Shown here: piece by piece, positions 1 through 7,230 of the stretch | Layout of the letters: each line of letters starts with the position of its first letter | Numbering within the stretch: the stretch's first letter is position 1 | From: Nannocystaceae bacterium | GTDB lineage: Bacteria; Myxococcota_A; Polyangia; Nannocystales; Nannocystaceae | Length of the DNA: 10,675 nucleotides | Direction: 5' to 3' | Assembly (NCBI GenBank): GCA_016763875.1 | Contig: JAESSZ010000341.1 | Span: 1-10,675, forward strand | Position numbers and translations under genes: made by a program | The notes under the pieces: generated by a model | Told to the model about the DNA's origin: nothing | Database searches by the model: none | What the model saw: only the letters and a program-made list of their open reading frames with translations

Positions 1-1
1 G

Positions 2-424
2 CCCGCGGCGGCGCTCGGGGACCTCTGCGAGCCGGGCTGCCTCAGCGGCGGCGGCTGGTGCCTCCTGGGTGAGAAGCCTGTGCCCGATTCGTGCGAGCCC
101 GCGTTCGGACTGGGGATCTCATGCGAGAGCGCGGCGCAGTGTCAGTCCCTCAATTGCCAGCCCACCAATCCAGACAACCCGTTCGAGCTGCCCACATGCC
201 AGCCCGAGGCGCTGCTGTTCGATCGTTGCGACAACATCGACACCGTCTGCGAAGCGGGTGGCTTTTGCCAAGGGACCGAGTGTGAACCGCAACGGTCCAA
301 CCCGCAGTCGTGCAGCGGTTCGGTGCAGTGTCGCAGCGGCCTGTGTGCCCAGCCGGTAGAGACCAACATCTGCGTCGCCACCGGCGTGTGTTACTGGCCC
401 TGGGCCGACAAGATCCCCAGCTAG
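2..424 (+). CDS. Cysteine-rich, probably exported protein, C-terminal part (5' end outside window)
   Basis: The frame is open from the left edge to a TAG at 422-424, giving about 140 residues of the C-terminal end of a larger protein. A GTG at 80 could be read as a start, but the frame upstream of it is open and equally cysteine-rich (LCEPGC, GGGWC), so I treat the gene as truncated by the window. About 17 cysteines occur in 140 residues, many in spaced C-x-S-x-x-x-C-x-S-x-x-C units (CESAAQCQSLNC, CSGSVQCRSGLC), a pattern common in disulfide-rich surface proteins of Nannocystis-type myxobacteria. No catalytic motif is visible and no function can be assigned. The protein ends WPWADKIPS. It converges on the S41 peptidase gene with only 7 bases between the two stop codons. 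Confidence 0.75.
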   Translation, partial: PAAALGDLCEPGCLSGGGWCLLGEKPVPDSCEPAFGLGISCESAAQCQSLNCQPTNPDNPFELPTCQPEALLFDRCDNIDTVCEAGGFCQGTECEPQRSNPQSCSGSVQCRSGLCAQPVETNICVATGVCYWPWADKIPS

Positions 425-435
425 CGCGACGCTAG
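421..435. terminator. Short perfect hairpin spanning both convergent stop codons
   Basis: CTAGCG (421-426), loop CGA (427-429), CGCTAG (430-435) form a perfect 6-bp stem. It contains the TAG of the rightward cysteine-rich gene (422-424) and the TAG of the leftward S41 gene (432-434, read on the minus strand). No T-run follows on either side, so it is not a canonical intrinsic terminator. It may still work as a weak bidirectional termination or mRNA-end structure, or simply reflect two stop codons placed symmetrically. The role is inferred. Confidence 0.3.
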
Positions 436-1744
436 TGCCACGACGCGAGTTCTGTGATGCCGAGTTCCATCTTGGCGCCGTCGTCGCGGACTGGCGGCGG
501 CGCTGGCGGCTGTGGCAGGGCCGGACATCCCTCACCGACGATCATCGAGAGCGCGGCAGCAGGCGAGCGCTCGTCCGGGGCTCCGAGCGGCTTTGACAGC
601 TCGTCCTGTGCGTAGCAGGTAGGATCGAGTCCATCGAAGTAACCGCCTTGTTCGTTGGCGTTGACCAACTCAAAGGTGATGGGCGCGAGCACCGAGTCGC
701 AAAACGCCAGGTGTTTGCTCCCCACCGGCTTGCCGCCTGTCACATCGCCGACGATCTCGACCCGCGTGTGGGCGCGGACCGAGTTGATCAGGAGCTCGGA
801 CGCCGACAGCGAGCTTGCGGTGGTCACGAACGCGACCGCGTCGATACTGGGAAGCGAGTGTTTGATCCGGTCGACCTTGCGTGCGGAGTCGACATCCGAG
901 AAGTTGTCGTTGTACCGGACCTGGTAGGAAATCTTGCCGTCAGCCACGCCTCCGACGAGCAGGTCGGTCAGGTGTCGAGAGACCGAGATAAGCCCGCCGC
1001 CGTTGTAACGCACGTCGACCAGGACATCGGTGACGCCCGCGGTGTTGAAGTCCTCGAACGCTGCGTCCAACTCGTCGAACGCAGGGGCGACGAATGTTTG
1101 GAAGAACAGGTAGCCGATCTTGCGGTCGCCGACGGTCATGACCTTGTGGATCGGCACGGTGACGATGTCGATCCAGTCCTTGGTCAACGTGACATCGAGC
1201 TGTTGTGCGTCGGATTCAAGCACAAACGGTACGACGACACCGGGCGCTTTCTCGCCGTAGACGTCCCCCCAGATGTCGTCGTCGTCGAGTTGGGCGACCG
1301 TGAACCCCCGACCGCCTTGAAACGGTCGCCGCGTTTCATCCCCGCGCGGCCCGCGGGCGAGTCGGCGTGGACCGAGGCGACGATGACGTTGCCGTCCTCG
1401 TCGCGTTTGGTGCGAAATCCGAACCCGATGAATTTGCCCTCCTCGAACAGTGCGGTGGTCGTCGCTTTGTCCGAGACGCGACTCCAGCGATCGGGCGAGA
1501 CCCTCAGGGCCCGCACCAGTTCCGCCGGGCTCTCGAACTCGCGCGGCTCGACTTCGGGCATCTCGTCGGAGAACAAGTAGAGTTCCTGCATCGTCGCGTA
1601 GACCCACGCGTTCTGGTCGCCGATCTCGCACGAACGCGGCTGTCCGAGGTCAAACGGGTCTTCGGCGCACCCGGCCGGGAGCATCAAACCGCAGGCAGCG
1701 ACGAGCAACAACGACCGAGACATTCTATCCATACCCGAGACCAT
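432..1744 (-). pseudogene. S41 (C-terminal processing peptidase-like) lipoprotein, reading frame broken by a 1-base slip
   Basis: This is a serine peptidase of the CtpA/Tsp (S41) family, expected to be lipid-anchored and to cleave proteins in the envelope. I chose ATG 1744 because AGGTG lies 5 bases upstream; ATGs at 1732 and 1723 are alternatives. A lipoprotein signal ends in the lipobox LPAGC (Cys26). Next comes the YLFSDEMP segment typical of the family's N-terminus, then a PDZ-like domain (about residues 103-150, with SPAGRAGMKRGDRFKAV). At the C5 run 1305-1309 the frame changes, and the PDZ continues in another frame as GFTVAQLDDDDIWG. Correcting by one base gives about 437 residues. The S41 core follows: IGYLFFQTF, DVRYNGGG, the nucleophile Ser (codon 806-804, in SASE) and Lys (codon 731-729, in TGGK) exactly 25 residues later, the spacing known for CtpA/Tsp. 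Both halves look intact, so a sequencing error or very recent mutation is more likely than an old pseudogene. The gene is divergent from the metallopeptidase gene. Confidence 0.85.
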
Positions 1745-1772
1745 CTTAACACCTACGCGAGGCGGCCGGGCA

Positions 1773-1824
1773 AGGATCGTCACAAAGGATCGTGACAGGA
1801 GGATCGTGACAGAGGATCGTTGCA
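1773..1824. repeat. Four tandem copies of a 13-14 bp repeat in a divergent promoter region
   Basis: AGGATCGTCACA (1773-1784), AGGATCGTGACA (1786-1797), AGGATCGTGACA (1800-1811) and AGGATCGTTGCA (1813-1824) recur at 13, 14 and 13 bp. They lie between the start of the S41 gene (1744, minus) and the start of the metallopeptidase (1916, plus). Copies 2 and 3 are identical, while 1 and 4 differ by one or two bases. The array may be an operator for a repeat-binding regulator or a simple slippage-generated tandem repeat. A 13-14 bp period does not match whole helical turns, which weakens the operator idea. Confidence 0.6.
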
Positions 1825-1842
1825 GGAGCCTGCTCGCGCGCC

Positions 1843-1861
1843 CCGCGTAGCCGCTACGCGG
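1843..1861. promoter_or_regulatory. Perfect 8-bp GC-rich inverted repeat upstream of the metallopeptidase
   Basis: CCGCGTAG (1843-1850), loop CCG (1851-1853) and CTACGCGG (1854-1861) form a perfect 8-bp stem. After one mismatch it can be extended by two more pairs (1841/1863 and 1840/1864). It sits about 55 bases before the proposed ATG 1916 and is not followed by a T-run. It could be an operator, a leader hairpin of the protease operon, or a transcription-blocking structure between the divergent genes. Structure seen; role inferred. Confidence 0.4.
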
Positions 1862-1915
1862 CGCTTCTGTGGCTGCGTTGCGAGCCATCGATCGCCTGTT
1901 ATGGTGGCGCCATTG

Positions 1916-4240
1916 ATGAAGCGCGAAGGGCATGACACGTGGCGCAGTTGGCGTCGCAAGGTTCAATGTCACCCCGTGTGGCGTCGCCGGATCGTGGGAG
2001 TCGCGCTGGCGGGGCTGACGCTGCTGGTGACCGCAGCAACGAGCACGAGCGCGGGCGCGGCCCCGTTGACCGTCGCACATCGCTCGCGGTTGCCGGCCAT
2101 GAACTCTGGCGCGTTGTCCAATGGCGTGGTCGAGCACCGCGCCTTGGCGATGTACGGGATCCCCGTGCGCGGCGCGTACGAGCGGGTCTTCATCGCCGCG
2201 GACGGCAGCGAGCGCGTTCTGGTGGCGCGCCGACCGGACGCTGAGCCGCAACTGAGACCGGAGCAGGCCCGTGTTCACGCCAGCGCGCTGAGCACGATAC
2301 TCGCGGCGCATCCCCGTACGCAGGCAGCGCCCGAACCAGCGGACCCGCCACAGCTGGTGTACCGCATGATCTTGGGTGAGCCCGTGTTGGCTTGGGAGGT
2401 GTCGATGCCGCTGACTATCGACCCGGAGCCCTCACGTCTGCGGGTTTGGGTTAGTGCCGCGACAGGACGTGTCTTGCACGAGCGCGAGGAGGTGTTCGCT
2501 TCGCGGGCGCGCGTGTTCAAGGAGAACCCCTCGATCACGCCGGATCCGGTCGAGGTTGAACTCGACATCGACGCGACCGGCCCGGGTATACCGTTGGACG
2601 GTCCTCGTGTCGCCGCGCTCAACTGTGTGAGCGAGCCGCCGCAGGACCCCGACGACATCTTTCCTTGGTGGGACGAGGACGAGTGTTACGCGGTGACCGG
2701 TCTACTCTCGGACATCGACGGCAACTACTTTCCGAAGCTCCCCGAGATCATCTATCCGGCCGACAGCGTCGTGGTCGACGATGCGTACTCGCAGCTGTCG
2801 ATCTACTACCACTCACAACGGTTTTTCACGCGATTTGCTGAGCTCGGCGTGGCGTCTTTCGCCTGTGAAAAGTCGACGATGCTCGCGAATTTCCACGACA
2901 CGCTGCCCAGCGGGGCCCTGGACTACACGCCGCTCAACAACGCATTTTACACCAACGAGTGCGACATCGAGGACGGCCCGACGATGATCTTCGGACAAGG
3001 CTCGGAGGTCGACTTCGCGTACGACGGCGACGTCGTGTACCACGAGCTGGGACACGGCTTGGTTGCCCACCTGAGCCCCGACGGCCTCGTCGACCAAAAC
3101 TTGCGTCACGACGGATCCTTGAGCGATGCGCGCGGCATCAACGAAGCGCTGGCGGACTACTTCTCGGTGGTGCTCACCGACGATCCGAACCTCGCGGACT
3201 ACGTCGGTCGCTACTCCAGCGGTGGCGGCAACCAGATCCGCGATGCCGAGAACAATCGTGTGTGCCCGGCCAACATGAGCGGGCAAGAACACAACGATGG
3301 TGAGCCGTTCATGGCCGCGCTTTGGGCCACGCGAAAGCGGATCGGCGGTGCGCAGCTGGATCCCCTGGTGCTGCAGATGCTCATGCGGTTGCCTTCCGAC
3401 GCGTCACTGGAGGTCGCCGCCGCGACCTTGCTGGAGGTCGCGCAAGCTGAGTACGAGGTTGACACGTTGGCCCAGTCCGACCTGGACTTCATGGTTCGTG
3501 CGCTCGGCTCTCGCGGTCTACTGGACTGCCCACGGGTCATCTCGGACCCGGCCCGCGTGCAGGCGGGCCACGGCATGCATTTGCGCCGACGTACTTCCGG
3601 GGTTCAGCCGTTTTATCCGGGCCCGCTGCAACTGCGGTACGAGGTGCCACAAAACGTGCAGCACGCGTTCGTCCGCTTCAAACTCACCGCGTCGCGGAGC
3701 GCCAACCCCGTGGAAGCCAGGGTGCTGGTGCGGCGGGAGGACAGTCCGATCACCTACGAGTACCACCTCGTTGCGGCCGACGAGGAGGTCGAGCTGCCCG
3801 AGGACGGCGGCGAGCCCGACGACCCCGATCCCGTTCGTGAAGTCATTTTGACGACAGGCGACTGGGACGAGGAACTCGTGCCGGTTCAGTACGCGGTCAA
3901 TGAGTACGAAGCGCAGATCACCGGGCTGAGCGAGGGCAAGGTTTTGCACATCGCGGTGGTCAACGTCAGCACGACGGCGGCGGTGGCGTCCGGCGTCCGT
4001 GTACAGTCCACCGCGGCGCTGGCTGACGAACCGGAGCCTGAGGCCGATACCGATGTGCCAGACCCGGCGCAGGACGGTACTGATGTCGTGGCCTCGGGCG
4101 ATGTGGCCTCGGGCGCCTGCACCTGCCGCGCGGCGTCCCATGGGCCAAGGCGTGGTGCATGGGTGTGGTGGATGGTCCCTGCGGGCCTGGTGCTCGCTCG
4201 CAGATCTAACCGCGGCCGCCGATCCGGTCCGGCGCGCTAG
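1916..4240 (+). CDS. Secreted zinc metallopeptidase, thermolysin/fungalysin-like, with MYXO-CTERM-like C-terminal tail
   Basis: This is a 774-residue exported metallopeptidase. Start 1916 is preferred: it has GGTGG about 8 bases upstream and places a basic n-region before the hydrophobic stretch IVGVALAGLTLLVTA (about residues 26-40) and a cleavage-type SAGAA. An ATG at 1901 and longer versions are possible. Residues 147-191 look like a PepSY-type propeptide that would keep the zymogen inactive (LAWEVSMPL, then VSAATGRVLHERE). The zinc site is HELGH (376-380), with NEALADYF supplying the probable third ligand Glu410 and EHNDGEPF (458-465, His459) in the place of the thermolysin-family catalytic His region. 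A beta-rich, acidic C-terminal domain follows (about 545-700). Then come an acidic linker (about 703-734), Cys735-Thr-Cys737, a 13-residue hydrophobic segment (749-761) and an Arg-rich end, resembling the MYXO-CTERM sorting signal of myxobacteria. This suggests surface anchoring after processing. It heads a unit with the next two genes (3-bp gap to the next start). Exact family (M4 versus M36) is not resolved. Confidence 0.88.
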   Translation: MKREGHDTWRSWRRKVQCHPVWRRRIVGVALAGLTLLVTAATSTSAGAAPLTVAHRSRLPAMNSGALSNGVVEHRALAMYGIPVRGAYERVFIAADGSERVLVARRPDAEPQLRPEQARVHASALSTILAAHPRTQAAPEPADPPQLVYRMILGEPVLAWEVSMPLTIDPEPSRLRVWVSAATGRVLHEREEVFASRARVFKENPSITPDPVEVELDIDATGPGIPLDGPRVAALNCVSEPPQDPDDIFPWWDEDECYAVTGLLSDIDGNYFPKLPEIIYPADSVVVDDAYSQLSIYYHSQRFFTRFAELGVASFACEKSTMLANFHDTLPSGALDYTPLNNAFYTNECDIEDGPTMIFGQGSEVDFAYDGDVVYHELGHGLVAHLSPDGLVDQNLRHDGSLSDARGINEALADYFSVVLTDDPNLADYVGRYSSGGGNQIRDAENNRVCPANMSGQEHNDGEPFMAALWATRKRIGGAQLDPLVLQMLMRLPSDASLEVAAATLLEVAQAEYEVDTLAQSDLDFMVRALGSRGLLDCPRVISDPARVQAGHGMHLRRRTSGVQPFYPGPLQLRYEVPQNVQHAFVRFKLTASRSANPVEARVLVRREDSPITYEYHLVAADEEVELPEDGGEPDDPDPVREVILTTGDWDEELVPVQYAVNEYEAQITGLSEGKVLHIAVVNVSTTAAVASGVRVQSTAALADEPEPEADTDVPDPAQDGTDVVASGDVASGACTCRAASHGPRRGAWVWWMVPAGLVLARRSNRGRRSGPAR

Positions 4241-4243
4241 ACT

Positions 4244-4978
<735 letters not shown>

Positions 4979-4981
4979 CAA

Positions 4982-5935
4982 ATGGCCACCGGTTCAAACC
5001 GTGCCGCCAAGGGCTCTGTGTGGTCGCGAGCACTCGATGCCACGCTGCTCGGCACCGAGGACCCCACCGCGTTGGGGCTGCTGCGCATTGTGCTTGTCGC
5101 GGTGATGACCGCCAGCGTGCTGATGCACATTGGCTCGGTCGCGGAGTACTTCTCCGACGAGGCGTGGCTCGCGGGGGAGGCGGCACGCAAAGCGTTCTAT
5201 TCGCGCTGGTCGCTGTTCTTCTACGTGACGGATCCTTGGGCGGTCAGGGCCATCTTTGGCGTCGGGGTACTCGCGCACGTGATGTGGCTTGTCGGGTACA
5301 GGACACCAGTCGCCTCGTTTGTTGCGTGGGCGCTGTGGGTGAGCATGGTCGGCCGAAATCCGCTGCTTTACTCGCTGCCGGACGCACTGCACGGCGTGCT
5401 GGCCTTCGTACTCATGCTCCTGCCGACCGGTCGCGGTCTGTCCTTTGACGCGCGACGCAATGGCCCGCGGCCCGTGCCGGTCTGGTGTCGCCGCGTGGTC
5501 CAACTGCAGATCGCGGTCGTCTACGTGTCGACCGGATTGTTCAAGAGCGGCGTAACGTGGCACCGCGATGGCACCGCCCTGTATTACACGCTCGTCAACC
5601 CCTACAACCGTCACTTCGCCATCATGCCGTTGCTGGCCAAGCTCCAGCCTTGGGTGCTTCGGCCCGCCACGTGGCTGGTGCTGGTGTGGGAGATAGGCTT
5701 CGGCGGCTTCGTCGTCTCGCACTGGCTGCGAGAAGTCTTTCACCGACCGCGACGCTGGCCGGATCTACGGTGGGGCTTTCTCGGTTTTGGCCTGGCGATG
5801 CACGTTGGCATTCAGGTCATGCTTTACGTCGTGTGGTTCACGCCGCTGATGATCGCGAGCTACGCCGCGTTCTTAAGACCGGAGGAGGCGCGGGGGATCC
5901 TGCGCCGCCTCCGTCGATGGACCACCCGATCGTAA
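4982..5935 (+). CDS. HTTM-domain integral membrane protein (vitamin K-dependent gamma-carboxylase-like)
   Basis: The product has 317 residues. After a short basic N-terminus, hydrophobic segments lie at about residues 29-50, 76-105, 109-123, 136-149, 172-190, 229-248 and 263-298, a layout typical of HTTM proteins. The opening TALGLLRIVLV, the central SLFFYVTDPW and the core YVSTGLFKSGVTWHRDGTAL (181-200) are the family features I recognise. By hand alignment, Lys188 falls at the position of Lys218 of human gamma-glutamyl carboxylase (Y-x(3)-G-x(2)-K-x(4)-W), its proposed catalytic base. The protein is much shorter than the human enzyme and lacks its large lumenal domain, so substrate and reaction are unknown; bacterial HTTM proteins are mostly uncharacterised. 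It is third in a unit with the secreted metallopeptidase and the one-TM protein, with a 3-bp gap and GGAGG inside the preceding gene. Family assignment is fairly firm; function is not. Confidence 0.85.
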   Translation: MATGSNRAAKGSVWSRALDATLLGTEDPTALGLLRIVLVAVMTASVLMHIGSVAEYFSDEAWLAGEAARKAFYSRWSLFFYVTDPWAVRAIFGVGVLAHVMWLVGYRTPVASFVAWALWVSMVGRNPLLYSLPDALHGVLAFVLMLLPTGRGLSFDARRNGPRPVPVWCRRVVQLQIAVVYVSTGLFKSGVTWHRDGTALYYTLVNPYNRHFAIMPLLAKLQPWVLRPATWLVLVWEIGFGGFVVSHWLREVFHRPRRWPDLRWGFLGFGLAMHVGIQVMLYVVWFTPLMIASYAAFLRPEEARGILRRLRRWTTRS

Positions 5936-5945
5936 GCGCGAGTAT

Positions 5946-5989
5946 CGGGTCAGCGACCGGGTCAGTGAAAGGCGCAGCGGTCAGGCGCC
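5946..5989. other. Convergent gene end: short direct repeat and weak hairpin
   Basis: Between the HTTM stop (5935) and the lipoprotein stop (5981-5983, minus), CGGGTCAG occurs at 5946-5953 and again at 5958-5965. GGCGC (5971-5975) can pair with GCGCC (5985-5989) around a 9-base loop that includes the minus-strand stop. No T-run is present. It may be a weak termination structure, but the stem is only 5 bp. Confidence 0.25.
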
Positions 5990-7177
5990 GCCGCCGACGA
6001 ACTCGACGCGATCGATGTACCAGCCGGCCCGCCGACCCGTAACGTCGCTACCGAACACAAACCGTACTTGCAACGAGTCGCTGCCCGCGAAGCTGCTGAC
6101 GTCGAGAGCCGATTCGACCCACGCGCCCTCGTCTACGGAGTTGCCGGAGAAGCCAAACTGGCCATCAGGAGGCTGCCACGCGGTCGTCAGGACGTCCTCG
6201 CTGTTGTACATCGCGCCACTTATCGGCGTCACGGTCGTCCAGCCAATCCCGTCGTTGGACACCTGAACTAAGCCACCGTCGGCGTTGGTGATGCCGCCCT
6301 CGAACTCAAGCCAGTGCGTGATCCGCATCTCGACGGCCTCTTTGTCGCCGCAGTTCACGAGGTCGACGGTTGGCGAGATGATAGCGGCGCTCTCTGAGTT
6401 GAGGTAACGGTCGTCAAGGCCCGTCGCCCACACGGTCTCCCCGTTGGCGGGCGGCGCGCCGTCGACGTTGCCGCTGACGATCCCGCACGTCCACGAAGGA
6501 GGCGTTGCGCCGCTGCCGTGGGTTAGTTGAACGAACCACGCCGGATCGAGACACTCGTCGAAGTTGAACTCCGCGCCGCACTGCGTGCACGCCTCGGTAT
6601 TGATCTGGCACAACTTGCCGCAGTTGAGGTCACCGACCGCGCCCGCCTCGAGCTCAAGGCAGGTCGTGGTGATCGGTGTCTTCGGCTCGCAGTTTTCGCC
6701 GTCGCCGATATCACCGTCGCCACACCAGGTGCACAACTCGACGTCGAACTTACAACTCGCCGGGTTGCACGCGAGCACCCCACCCGTGAGTGGGCCGTCG
6801 ACGAACACGTTCTCGGCGTCGGCGCAGGTCTTGTCGCCCAGCCCCTCGGGCGTGCACGGTCCGCCGCCGCAGTCGCATTCCTCGTTGCCGGTGATAAGCC
6901 CGTCGCCGCAGATCGAACCCATCCCGTCTTCCGACGACGATCCGCCGGTCGAGGTGCTGTCGGCGGCGGGTCCGGTGGAGGACTCGCCACCCGTCGAGGT
7001 GCTGGCCGCGCCCGTCGTCGGATCCCCCGTGGTCCCGTTGGTCTGATCGCCTTCGGTCAGGCCTTCGGTGGCTGACTCTGTTCCGAGGTTCACGAAACTC
7101 GGCGGATCTTGTGGGCAGCCAGCTACAAGACCAGCCGTCATCCCCGCCAACGCTGCATACGGAAAGGCACGTCGCAT
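5981..7177 (-). CDS. Surface lipoprotein: STG-rich linker, CGDG cysteine repeats, C-terminal beta-sandwich domain
   Basis: The product has 398 residues from ATG 7177, supported by GGAG (7187-7184) six bases upstream. The signal peptide ends in the lipobox LVAGC (Cys21), so it should be a lipoprotein. Residues 30-85 are a low-complexity Thr/Ser/Gly/Glu linker of the type seen in Nannocystis-group lipoproteins. Two cysteine repeats follow, CGDGLITGNEECDCGG (90-105) and CGDGDIGDGENCEP (152-165), like the myxobacterial Cys-rich repeat family, with more cysteines up to residue 231. The last 165 residues look like a jelly-roll/beta-sandwich module: ITHWLEFEGG, GGLVQVSNDGIGWTTV, then SLQVRFVFGSD and AGWYIDRVEF. 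This resembles the non-catalytic C-terminal region of immune-inhibitor-A (M6) type proteins; no protease motif is present. Likely role is surface binding or adhesion; the ligand is unknown. It is divergent from the DUF4202 gene. Confidence 0.87.
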   Translation of the reverse strand: MRRAFPYAALAGMTAGLVAGCPQDPPSFVNLGTESATEGLTEGDQTNGTTGDPTTGAASTSTGGESSTGPAADSTSTGGSSSEDGMGSICGDGLITGNEECDCGGGPCTPEGLGDKTCADAENVFVDGPLTGGVLACNPASCKFDVELCTWCGDGDIGDGENCEPKTPITTTCLELEAGAVGDLNCGKLCQINTEACTQCGAEFNFDECLDPAWFVQLTHGSGATPPSWTCGIVSGNVDGAPPANGETVWATGLDDRYLNSESAAIISPTVDLVNCGDKEAVEMRITHWLEFEGGITNADGGLVQVSNDGIGWTTVTPISGAMYNSEDVLTTAWQPPDGQFGFSGNSVDEGAWVESALDVSSFAGSDSLQVRFVFGSDVTGRRAGWYIDRVEFVGGGA

Positions 7178-7188
7178 ATAGGTCTCCG

Positions 7189-7197
7189 TATATATAT
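7189..7197. promoter_or_regulatory. AT-only tract in the divergent lipoprotein/DUF4202 spacer, possible promoter element
   Basis: TATATATAT stands out in a GC-rich, 53-bp spacer. Read rightward, TATATA at 7189-7194 would put a transcription start near 7202 and a leader of about 30 bases before GTG 7231. Read leftward it is too close to the lipoprotein Shine-Dalgarno to be its -10 unless transcription starts elsewhere. No convincing -35 was found. Confidence 0.3.
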
Positions 7198-7230
7198 CGG
7201 ATTTCCCCGCGACGGTGGCATCATGTCGGG

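Noticed and set aside
648..1580. Long plus-strand open frame of 310 codons
   Set aside because: It lies opposite the S41 gene, whose catalytic motifs are recognisable. Long shadow frames are expected in GC-rich DNA and this one shows no known motif.
1773..1824. CRISPR array
   Set aside because: Units of 12 bases at 13-14 bp leave no spacers, and no cas gene is near.
1878..1905. Sigma-70-like promoter TTGCGA / TATGGT before the metallopeptidase
   Set aside because: Each box matches only 4 of 6 consensus bases, and the implied transcription start is almost on the proposed ATG.
1184..2311. Minus-strand frame extending to 2311 as a longer S41 gene
   Set aside because: Only the part from 1744 downward looks like a protein (RBS, lipobox). 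Above that it crosses the repeats and the metallopeptidase gene and has no recognisable content.
4982..5935. True vitamin K-dependent gamma-carboxylase
   Set aside because: Only the HTTM membrane core is present; the large lumenal domain is missing and nothing in the window points to vitamin K chemistry.
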